Of a stretch of 64,000 nt of DNA, positions 1-45,800 are shown in pieces. The notes under the pieces were generated by a model. The model was given only the letters and a program-made list of their open reading frames with translations. It searched no databases and was not told where the DNA came from. The translations under genes were made by a program, and so were the position numbers. Positions within the stretch are counted from its first letter, which is position 1; every line of letters starts with the position of its first letter. The DNA lies in contig OY848919.1 of assembly GCA_963693285.1 (NCBI GenBank), forward strand, positions 2,733,827 to 2,797,826. The letters run 5' to 3'. This DNA comes from Xestospongia muta. Its lineage: Eukaryota > Porifera > Demospongiae > Haplosclerida > Petrosiidae.

Positions 1-1095
1 CTAGTGGTCAGTGTATAGTACTCACAAAGTTGATATCAAAGATGTAGATATAGCAATGAATTACATTAATTCGAATAGTAAAATATTCCTGGCAAAGTAG
101 CTAGTAGGAGGGAATGTAATGCTGACTAGCAGTAGAATTTTGACTGCTAAAATATACTATCATATCAACGTAGTAGCCCAGATAGTGTTTCACTGACTGG
201 GTTTGGCAAATTGTATATTAAATCATTACATGTATCACGTATCACTGTGCTAATGGCATCACTAAAAAAATAGTATATGCAGTCGGTAATAATATAGATT
301 ATTTTAACATATAAGACTCATTCTGAACAAGGACTTTATATAAATATTGTTCCAACTATTTGGCCATACAGAATGCTAGCTAATAGCAAATAGTTTAGTC
401 TGTGTACATCCTTCCAAGTAAACTAGAGGTACTGTTTTTTCACAACAAAGGGTGGTCATTGAGGCTTGGTTTTGCAAAGCTATCTGCCCTCAATCCCTCC
501 TAGGGCACCAAGTGGTCTCCACTCTACTTTGGCTTCACCATCATAAGCCATAATACAGCCTTTGGTGGTTAAGACTGTACTTTATAGTATTGAGTTACTT
601 ACCAATGAGTGCCAAAGAATAAATTTGAGTGAATCATTTACTACTTGTTGTAATTACTTAAACAACACACATAGGCGTATAATTTAAATCACGTCTGCAA
701 AATGGGAAGCTTCTCCTGTATTTGGGGGGTTATTTAATCAATGGTTCTCAAATAAGAGGTTACTAAATTAGTTTTATAATCAATAGAAAACCACACCCAA
801 AAGTTTGAGTTATGCTGCATGTAGTCAAATAAATCATAATCTAGATGTACGTCGTAAGAAGTGGTTGTGTATCCTGTAATAATTTACTTAACATCAGATG
901 TTTACAAACTACAACTAAAATATTGTGGAATTCCTTTATTATAGTGGACATTAGGAACTTTAAACCATCCATTGAGAAACAATGTGTAGTATATGAGTGG
1001 CAAAAGTGTATCCTGATTGTAGTCAAGGTTCCACTTTATGTCTAGCTATTGTTGTCTGTGCTTGGTCTTCAGACTTGTTTCTTGTTTCCCTTCAG
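1..1095. other. AT-rich stretch without recognised gene
   Basis: No exon with both a good open frame and splice signals was found on either strand. Because a terminal exon begins at 1096 on the + strand, this is most simply the last intron of that gene, whose upstream exons lie outside the window. The short open frames here are not conserved-looking. Confidence 0.4.
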
Positions 1096-1209
1096 CACTT
1101 AACACAACAGCAAGGAGCACTCTCGGAAATGATCAAGATTATGAAACAAGATTTTCAAGATTTGAAAACCGTAGAAGATGGTCTAAAGAACATGGAACAA
1201 TCTCTTTGA
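1096..1209 (+). CDS. NUP54: Terminal exon of a probable nucleoporin NUP54 (partial gene)
   Basis: A pyrimidine-rich acceptor (TTTCCCTTCAG) ends at 1095 and opens a 37-codon frame ending in TGA. The peptide starts HLTQQQGALSEMIKIMKQDF and ends in a glutamate/lysine-rich helix. It resembles the extreme C-terminal helix of metazoan NUP54, where an (Y/H)LxxQQxG(I/L)S motif is followed by IxDDxxDIxxVExGL. NUP54 is a coiled-coil FG nucleoporin of the central channel Nup62-Nup58-Nup54 complex. Only this last exon is inside the window; no upstream exon was found in the first kilobase. The match rests on one short coiled-coil segment recalled from the family, so another coiled-coil protein is possible. 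The gene converges on the homeobox gene transcribed from the other strand. Confidence 0.55.
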   Translation, partial: HLTQQQGALSEMIKIMKQDFQDLKTVEDGLKNMEQSL

Positions 1210-2792
1210 ATTTTTTCATATATTATTTCTGTTTTTCTGCTTCAAGTTAACTTCCTATTATAATTCATCTCACTTCCTATAATTCCCTGCACCCTACATA
1301 TAAACATCACTATAGTTAACTATGGCATTACTATAAAGACCCGTTAATGTAACAATCTCGAACTGTTATGGTCTAGTGACTCGCTTATACATTGCGGAAA
1401 CCTTACATTTAGTCCATGAACCATATTACTATCATGCTATAAGTGCATGGTCTACGTATGGCTTATTTAATACTGAATGCACTACGAATGAACTACAGTT
1501 ATGATCCAAGGAGCCAGCATGCTTATGTTGGTTGTATTTCTAAGGCTACCAATATCAGGATTTTTTGCAAAAATATTTTTTGCCTACCCCGTTTCTCTTT
1601 TTAAAATAACTCTGAATTATTTGTGTAAACAATTAATACTGTTTGAGTCCAAATTGAATTGTTAATTACGTTGTATTATGCTGATAACGATATTCATGGT
1701 CTGATACATTGTTATATATTCTTTTAGTTTATATAAGCAAATTAAATTACCAACTGTATAATGAAATAGTCAGCAAATTAATAGTTATAACTTGGTAACA
1801 CGTAAACTTTTGTTTCTAGCTTGTGTTTCAGTTTGCAAGTAGCATGTATGTCCACGTACATAACAGCTGCAGAGAAAATGACTAAGTCAGTTGAATAATC
1901 TGTAGTGGAATGAACCGATGGTTTGTTTTTGATTATTGATTGAACTTTGACTTTAATCACATTTCACTTATGAAAACACTTTATTATAAATCAAAACAAT
2001 AGCTATATAATGCTGCAAATTTACAGGACATAATAAAGTTATATATATATATATATATAGTGGATATGTTTAAATATTGCAATGCATGTCTGTTGTGAGA
2101 AGGATTGACATACTAATATGATATTATATGTATATAGACTAGATAGATATAGAATTCTGATATTGTGAGGACGTTATGAAATGTATACCATGCCAAACAA
2201 TTCTATTTACAAAACTATAAAGAGAACATGAACAGACTTGATGAACATGACAATGAATTGATATTCTTTAAAAAAATAATATATAAATATTATAAATAAT
2301 TAGTAGAACTACCGATTAATAGTTTGATTTCTTGCAATAAATAATAATTCTGGATGATTAGGAACTCTCTGAGATGAAAGGAGAGAGAGGGAGAGGGAGA
2401 GGGAGAGGGAGAGAGAGAGTGAAGATCAGTTTATACGTCTGTTGCAGATTGGTAGCAAACAATTTTGAAAGAGTCTGTACGTCAGAAGAAACAGATCTGA
2501 TTGTCCTACGTAGTTATAGTTAGGTACATGTGAGTTTGGAGTTCTTGAGACTTGCTATGATAGCCGGAGTCTCAATCTTGAGGTATGAAATTCTGTATAT
2601 AAGCCTTGTTGAAATTGTCATACACTTGTGCTCAAGGGGGACTCTGAATTGACTTATTATAAATGAGCGTTAATAAACCTATATTGTATTATAATACTGT
2701 CTGTGTAGTAATTTTCACCTGTGTTACTGTTGAAGAAGAAATACTGAAGATTTGTCAGTTAGTTTCAGAAGACTTAAAGAAAGACGAGAGTA
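1210..2792. other. Intergenic spacer between convergent genes
   Basis: This separates the 3' ends of the NUP54-like gene and the homeobox gene. It holds a short (TA)n run near 2041-2060 and a GA/GGGAGA microsatellite near 2379-2420. No gene was recognised. The 3' UTRs of both neighbours must lie here, but no convincing polyadenylation signal could be assigned. Confidence 0.5.
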
Positions 2793-3790
<998 letters not shown>

Positions 3791-3858
3791 TTAATTTCAG
3801 CCTTCAGGATCTGTTTGACTTGCAGTTAAGACTTGGCAAGTGTTTGCTCGTAGGCGCT

Positions 3859-3867
3859 CTTTATATA
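3859..3867 (-). promoter_or_regulatory. TATA box of the homeobox gene
   Basis: The minus strand reads TATATAAAG here, about 170 bp upstream of the homeobox ATG at 3691, leaving room for a 5' UTR of about 140 nt. It lies only about 100 bp downstream of the GTF3A stop codon, so the homeobox promoter sits in or beside the GTF3A 3' region. Assignment is by motif and position only. Confidence 0.5.
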
Positions 3868-3967
3868 CGAATAGGTCGTCATAATTAAATTTGTTAAAGA
3901 AAATCATAACAATAATATTATACTAACGTCTATGAATATCATTAAAACGGTCTGACAACAACGAAGC

Positions 3968-22299
<18,332 letters not shown>

Positions 22300-22571
22300 C
22301 ACCTCCCAGGCCACGTGGTCGCTCTAATTAAACGTCAAATTACGAATTTACTGTAAACAATAATAATAATTTTGAAAGTTTGTATTATTAGAAAAAACGG
22401 TATTTTATGATAAATAGGTTGGCTGTGTTTGTGCTACTTTGACTTCTTTTATATCTGTATAGAATGAAAAGGAATATTATATGAATATTTAAAACAAAAT
22501 TTCAGCTATTTTCATTACTATGAATACGTTTAACTCATTAGATTGGTCAAAGAACATATACAGTATTTAAT

Positions 22572-24798
<2,227 letters not shown>

Positions 24799-24861
24799 TT
24801 CTATTCCAGCCTGAGGGTTTGTATCTGGTCGCTATGGCAACAACATGTACACGTGATCAAC
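24799..24861. promoter_or_regulatory. Bidirectional promoter of SPATA4 and NXT1
   Basis: Only 63 bp separate the two start codons, so the core promoters and 5' UTRs of both genes must overlap here or extend into the coding regions. There is no TATA box. The gap holds an X-box at 24828 and the palindromic E-box CACGTG at 24850-24855. Confidence 0.75.
24828..24841 (+). promoter_or_regulatory. RFX X-box
   Basis: GTCGCTATGGCAAC fits the RFX consensus RYYNYY-N2-RRNRAC at every position. RFX factors activate ciliary genes from X-boxes close to the start codon, and SPATA4 is a ciliary/flagellar gene; this site is 30 bp from the SPATA4 ATG. Function is inferred from motif and context. Confidence 0.75.
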
Positions 24862-25835
24862 ATGGCCTCTTCAGTAATGAGTAGTAGTAGTAGTACTGCC
24901 AGTGAATTTTCTTCTAAAGTTTTGGAGGCATGCGAAGCAGGAGAGGCGTTTGTTAAAGAGTTCTATACTACCATGGACAAGAGAAGAAATGTAAATTATT
25001 CCAACATGTAAACCTATCTCTATTGTTAGTTGACCATCCTCCGTTGATTCATCTATTGAACTGCCAATCTATCTGTGATCCATCAGTTCATTCATCCATT
25101 GAGCCATTCAGCTATCCATCCATTAAGCCATCCATCCATTCATTTGTCCATTCACTAAATCCTTTTATATACTGTTGATTTATCTATTACATTAGCTGTT
25201 ACCTGGTTTCTATTCTGATGGTTCATTTATGGTCTGGAATGGTCACTCGTACACAGGTTCTACAGATATCAGTACATTTTATCAAGGTCTACCGTCGAGT
25301 GAACATGAAGTAACATCATTTGATTGTCAACCAGTACCAGGTAAGTAACTAATAGTAAATATATCTTAACACTTAACTATTAATACAATATTGTCACCAT
25401 ACTTTAACACTAACTATTAATAGCATCTACTAAATTTAGTGATTTTTAAAAAAATGTTCAGATTACCACGTCCTAATTTTAGTAATTCTCCTAGTCATAT
25501 ATTCAACACTACATAAATTTAATACATGAACTAAAATTTTAGTACATGCAAAGGTCATTATAGTTAGTAAATAAATGAACCTGAAGTTTGCAAAAGCATA
25601 AATTATTTTTGACCTACTGTAATATATATTCTACACTTTATCGTGATTACTACTACAAGTGTATTATCTTCTAGATGGTCAGGGTCAGACACAAGTGCTT
25701 ATTGTGTGTACTGGTCAAGTTCTCTTTGACACTCAGGATGCCACACCAAATAAATTCAATCAAAATTTCATTCTCATCAAACAGGGAGAGTACTGGAAAA
25801 TAAACAATGACAGTTTCCGTTTCTTGGAAGTATAA
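24862..25835 (+). CDS. NXT1: NTF2-related mRNA export cofactor NXT1 (p15)
   Basis: Three exons: 24862-24990, 25196-25340, 25675-25835; 144 residues, close to the family's usual 140. It is a single NTF2-like domain: EAFVKEFYTTMDKRRN at the start, FMVWNGHSYTGSTDISTFYQ, LPSSEHEVTSFDCQPV in the middle, FNQNFILIKQGEYWKI near the end, and a terminal FRFLEV. In the family this protein heterodimerises with NXF1/TAP and carries bulk mRNA through the nuclear pore. The serine-rich N-terminal extension is not conserved. Splice phases agree (0 and 1). It converges on TAF1, whose stop codon is 664 bp downstream on the other strand. Confidence 0.96.
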
Positions 25836-26224
25836 TCACAAAATATTTAAATACTCTTATTTTCTCTTATACATATTATATACACTACATTATATGGTTA
25901 TATGGTTATTTCTAATAGTAACTCTTTATAAGGTTATTGTCTTGAAAGATAAAGTACAAATTCCTTGCTTATTTAAATAGTTTGTGGTGACAGTGTCTAC
26001 TGAAAAAAATGTTGTCATAGCCAAATTGTGTGCTTTTTTTCAAAAAAAATTATTGCACAGCTCCTAAATTTTTAATGATAATGATGGCAAAAATTTGATA
26101 TATTATTCTGTATATTGTCACCACAAGCTCTTACAGTAGAGTTTATGTACTAACACTAGTACAACTGAAGGATCAGTTTAATACAGCAAATACGGATTTC
26201 TTACCAGACAAATATCTACATCAT

Positions 26225-26455
26225 TTAGTGATCACATCACATCATGGAGTTAGCGATCACATCACATCAGTTAATGATCACATCACATCAGTTAATGATC
26301 ACATCACATCAGTTAGTGATCACATCACATCAGTTAATGATCACATCACATCAGCTAATGATCACATCAGTTAATGATCACATCACATTAGTTAATGATC
26401 ATATCACATCAGTTAATGATCACATCAGTTAGTGATCACATCACATCAGTTAATG
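26225..26455. repeat. 21-bp minisatellite, about 11 copies
   Basis: Units carrying GATCACATCACATCAGTTAA, some shortened by loss of one ACATC block. It lies between the convergent NXT1 and TAF1 genes; the repetitive open frame on the + strand here is an artefact. Confidence 0.9.
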
Positions 26456-26472
26456 ATAACATATTATCAATT

Positions 26473-26478
26473 TTTAAT
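26473..26478 (-). terminator. Possible TAF1 polyadenylation signal (ATTAAA)
   Basis: ATTAAA on the minus strand, 21 nt past the TAF1 stop codon. It is the common variant of the AATAAA hexamer, but in AT-rich sequence chance occurrence is likely enough that confidence is moderate. Confidence 0.4.
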
Positions 26479-26499
26479 AAATGAAAGTGGTATATGATA

Positions 26500-40785
<14,286 letters not shown>

Positions 40786-41397
40786 TCTTTACTTTGTTGA
40801 AGCCACACCTCCAACTACCCCTCCCACAAATAATTAATATAAAATGTTGACAATATTTACGACGAAATTGAAATTGTCTTGTAAAATATCAAATATTAAT
40901 AAAAATAATATTATTACCATTTTCTTCCAATTTTGGTAGCTACTGTTAAGTGAAATTTACAAATTAAATTTATTATTTGATATATTTTGACAGTGTTTAT
41001 GACGAAATTGCATTGTTTGTTAACATCAGTAATTTTGTAGAAAGTCTTACAATCTTCTCCTGAACACATTAAAGAAAACCAACATTCTCAATTATTCTCT
41101 GGACTACAACTATATAATGAATTCGTTCTTAAAAGACCAATAAGTACTGATAAAAGACATCCATCAAGTTATTTATCTATCTTTCATTTACTTTCATTTA
41201 TCATATACTTCATCCATTTGTTATCTATTAATTACTTTATCCCTTAGTTCATTTGTATCCATCTACCTCCCATCATCTGCTATCCTTTGTACAGCTAGTC
41301 TAATATACTTGATTACATACATTTCTTTTAACATTCTTCATCATGTCATAATTCTCTCAGTCTATGTAAAGAGATTGACAATGCAACCATTAATATT

Positions 41398-42492
41398 ATT
41401 AAACCATTACACCAGTTGGGTTAACTATATTGATGACATAGAGAAGTAGATTCACCTCACCTCTGACAGAGGAAACTATAAACCTCACATTTCAAAACAA
41501 TTGTCTTATTCTTTGTGCCAAATTTCCATAATTGTGATAAATTTCCATATACTACTGTGACATAAGTGTATTAAACTTTAATAGGATTATTGGATTACCA
41601 TATTACATGTATATATGCATTCAAGTAAAGTCTCAGACCGGTACCTAAAGAGACAGTCCATATTTGAGACTGCTAAGGAACAGGATGTATTTCAATGTAA
41701 GCTATCTCTCCATTACTAAATGTAGGAAGACTGTATTTCACCTTCTGAAATAAAAAACAAAGATACATATTACATACAAATACTATATGTATGTATCAAG
41801 TTCCACTAGTATTGAAAAAATATAGGGATTGTTAATGTCTGTTAATTGATGGGAAAAAGAGATGTATTTATATGTATATTTATATCTACTATAATGTTTA
41901 ATTCAATTGTTATATTGTCTATGTGCTAACATGTAATGATGATGTCACTGCCATCCCTGCCACCTTGCTTCTTATTAGTTAAAACTATCACTTTGATTGT
42001 ATTCTTTTTAATAGACTAATAAGTTAGCTATACCTAAATTTACTTCATTTTTGAAAATGCTATTATTTACTTGTGATTTAATTCAAGTTTATTAAATGTA
42101 TGTGGAAGCGTCCAATTATGATATTTTGACAATTTATCTAAACAAATATAAGAAGTAAAGGTTTTACAGTTAAGATTTTCTGATAATGTTTATGTAATAA
42201 ATCAAAATTCAGAAATATTTATCAAAGCCTCAACTCTTCATTTAAAGTTATCTCATTAAGAGCTTTATATCTGTGTTATAAACTCATTCAATCTTCCATT
42301 AACATAACTTGTTGTAGCAATATCATTGAGTGGATAATCAAACTATTACACCAGTTGGATTAATTATGTTGGTTGAGATAGAGAAACGAAATTACTTGTA
42401 TTATAGTTTGTTATTTTTTGTCAAACTATTCTGACTAGAGGAAATTATGAACCTCACATGTCAAACAATTGTCTCATTCTTTTGTGGCACAA
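41398..42492. repeat. Diverged direct duplication, copies at 41398-41528 and 42344-42492
   Basis: Both copies share, in order, TTACACCAGTTGGRTTAA, a GAGATAGAGAA-like block, CTGACTAGAGGAAAYTATRAA-like text, CCTCACATKTCAAA and CAATTGTCTYATTCTTTGTG. They are separated by about 0.95 kb that includes the TAF1 exon 11 remnant. Small indels and substitutions show that the event is not recent. Confidence 0.75.
41645..41744 (-). pseudogene. Decayed copy of TAF1 exon 11 with flanking intron
   Basis: This 100-nt stretch aligns along its whole length with TAF1 exon 36166-36065 (102 nt). Shared text includes TGAGACT, AGGATGTATTT and CACCTTCT. Similarity extends into the intron on both sides (TCTCAGACCRGTACCT at the donor side). 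The copy keeps AG and GT splice dinucleotides but has lost bases, which shifts the frame and brings a stop after about 23 codons. It lies about 0.9 kb upstream of the TAF1 start on the same strand. The presence of intron sequence rules out a processed (mRNA-derived) origin. Confidence 0.85.
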
Positions 42493-42839
42493 TGTCTTAA
42501 GGAACTACATGATAAGCTTGAGTATTGTGATATATGAAATAACCTGTAAATTAAAGATCTAATAAAGTCATGTGATTAAATTTACTTTTATCATACTAGT
42601 AAGTATTTTCTGGTCTTTTGGGTTATTTTGGACTTTGTTTGCTGCATAAAAGTTTGCAAGGTGTTTATAAACCATAGTACACCCAGTTTGTAGAACTTTT
42701 GCTTTCCAAAAGTTTACAATGAATTATTTGGTAACCCTGTAATAACGAGCTTTTATTACACACAAAATAGTTTTAATGATAAGATATAAATTAATATAAA
42801 TGTTTACAAAAATACCAAAATTACTGTTTATGTACAATG

Positions 42840-45800
42840 TCAATTGGAAAAGAAAGTATTCAGGTGAGTATAGTCTTGTACTTTCTCTTCTTTCTTTATC
42901 TCATTGTGTTGCTGGTATAGGTTCTGTTCTAATATCTCAATTTTGTTACCTCTGTTACTGAGTTGATTCTTTCTTTCATATTTAAAAGAACGAAATGGAT
43001 GTTTGATAGATTGTGATATAACTGGTAGTAATTTCTGTCTCAATGATAATACTGTAGTAAATTGCTGGTGGACATCTTGATCTTTATTAATAACATTATA
43101 ATGTTCCTCTCTAGATCTACTAGTTGTAGACTTCATTGTCTCTGTTAAAATATATAGCTCATCTGTAGAATCAGTACCTAAGTAAGGTAACTTGTTACTC
43201 TCGCTACTACTACTCAGATCAACATGTTTTTCTAATATCTCAAGAACTTGGTCATGACCATTCAAACTGGCCAACATTAAAGCAGTCCAACCATCTGGTG
43301 TTTGAAGATTAGGATCAGCATTTTCCTTAAGCAAGAGATCAACGACTTGGTAATGACCATTCTGACTGGCCTTCATTAAAGCAGTCCAACCATCTGGTGT
43401 TTGAAGATTAGGATCAGCATTTTCCTTAAGTAAGAGATCAACAACTTGGTGATGACCTCGAATACTAGCCATCATCAGAGCTGTAAAACCATTCTGTTTT
43501 TGATGATTAAGATTTATATTTTGTCTCAGTAAGAGTTCAACTATTGTGTAATGGCCATTCCAACAAGCTGACATCAAAGCTGTCTGCCCACCTTGTGTTT
43601 GAAGACCAGGATCAGCATTTGTTTTGAGTAAAAGCTCAACGACTTGGTAATGACCATTCTCACTGGCATGCATTAAAGCAGTAACACCATTTTGTGTTTG
43701 AAAATTAGGATCAGCATTTTCCTTAAGCAAGAGATCAACGACTTGGTAATGACCATTCACACTGGCCAACATTAAAGCAGTTCGACCATCTTGTCTTTGA
43801 AGATTAGGTTCAGCATTTTTCTTAAGTAAGAGATCAATGACTTGGTAATGACCATTATCACTGGCCAACATGAAAGCAGTCCAACCATCTGGTGTTTGAA
43901 GATTAGGATCAGCACTTTCTTTAAGCAAGAGATCAACGACTTGGTGATGACCATTATCACTGGCCATCATTAAAGCAGTACAACCATTTTGTGTTTGAAG
44001 ATTAGGATCAGCATTTTCTTTAAGCAAGAGATCAATGACTTGGTAATGACCATTCTGACTGGCCTTCATTAAAGCAGTTCGACCGTTTTGTGTTTGAAGA
44101 TTAGGATCAGCATTTTCCTTAAGCAAGAGATCAACGACTTGGTGATGACCATTATCACTGGCCAACATTAAAGCAGTTCGACCATTTTGTGTTTGAAAAT
44201 TAGGATCAGCATTTTCTTTAAGCAAGAGATCAACGACTTGGTGATGACCATTCTGACTGGCCTTCATTAAAGCAGTCCAACCATTTTGTGTTTGAAGATT
44301 AGGATCAGCATTTTCCTTAAGCAAGAGATCAACGACTTGGTGATGACCATTATCACTGGCCATCATTAAAGCAGTCCAACCATTTTGTGTTTGAAGATTA
44401 GGATCAGCATTTTCCTTAAGCAAGAGATCAATGACTTGGTAATGACGATTATCACTGGCCAACATGAAAGCAGTCCAACCATCTGGTGTTTGAAGATTAG
44501 GATCAGCACTTTCCTTAAGCAAGAGATCAATGACTTGGTGATGACCATTATAACTGGCCATCATTAAAGCAGTCCAACCATTTTGTGTTTGAAGATTAGG
44601 TTCAGCATTTTCCTTAAGCAAGAGATCAACGACTTGGTAATGACCATTATAACTGGCCATCATTAAAGCAGTCCAACCATTTTGTGTTTGAAGATTAGGA
44701 TCAGCATTTTCCTTAAGCAAGAGATCAACGACTTGGTGATGACCATTATCACTGGCCATCATTAAAGCAGTTCGACCATCTTGTCTTTGAAGATTAGGTT
44801 CAGCATTTTCCTTAAGCAAGAGATCAACGACTTGGTGATGACCATTATCACTGGCCATCATTAAAGCAGTCCAACCATTTTGTGTTTGAAGATTAGGATC
44901 AGCATTTTCCTTAAGCAAGAGATCAACGACTTGGTGATGACCATTATCACTGGCCATCATTAAAGCAGTTCGACCATCTTGTCTTTGAAGATTAGGTTCA
45001 GCATTTTCCTTAAGCAAGAGATCAACGACTTGGTAATGACCATTATCACTGGCCAACATGAAAGCAGTCCAACCATCTGGTGTTTGAATATTAGGATCAG
45101 CATTTTCCTTAAGTAAGAGATCAACAACTTGGTGATGACCTCGAATACTAGCCATCATCAGAGCTGTAAAACCATTCTGTTTTTGATGATTAAGATTTAT
45201 ATTTTGTCTCAGTAAGAGTTCAACTATTGTGTAATGGCCATTCCAACAAGCTGACATCAAAGCTGTCTGCCCACCTTGTGTTTGAAGACCAGGATCAGCA
45301 TTTGTTTTGAGTAAAAGCTCAACGACTTGGTAATGACCATTCTCACTGGCATGCATTAAAGCAGTAACACCATTTTGTGTTTGAAAATTAGGATCAGCAT
45401 TTTCCTTAAGCAAGAGATCAACGACTTGGTAATGACCATTCACACTGGCCAACATTAAAGCAGTTCGACCATCTTGTCTTTGAAGATTAGGTTCAGCATT
45501 TTTCTTAAGTAAGAGATCAACGACTTGGTAATGACCATTATCACTGGCCAACATGAAAGCAGTCCAACCATCTGGTGTTTGAAGATTAGGATCAGCACTT
45601 TCTTTAAGCAAGAGATCAACGACTTCGTGATGACCATTATCACTGGCCATCATTAAAGCAGTACAACCATTTTGTGTTTGAAGATTAGGATCAGCATTTT
45701 CTTTAAGCAAGAGATCAATGACTTGGTAATGACCATTCTGACTGGCCTTCATTAAAGCAGTTCGACCGTTTTGTGTTTGAAGATTAGGATCAGCATTTTC

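Larger units (their letters stand above)
40786..42839. other. TAF1 upstream spacer built partly of duplications
   Basis: This separates the TAF1 start from the stop of the ankyrin gene (both minus strand). It contains the TAF1 promoter, which shows no TATA box but has a CACACCTCCAACTACCCC-type C-rich patch about 20 bp upstream of the ATG. It also holds a decayed TAF1 exon 11 copy and a duplicated 130-bp block. No intact gene was recognised. Confidence 0.6.
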
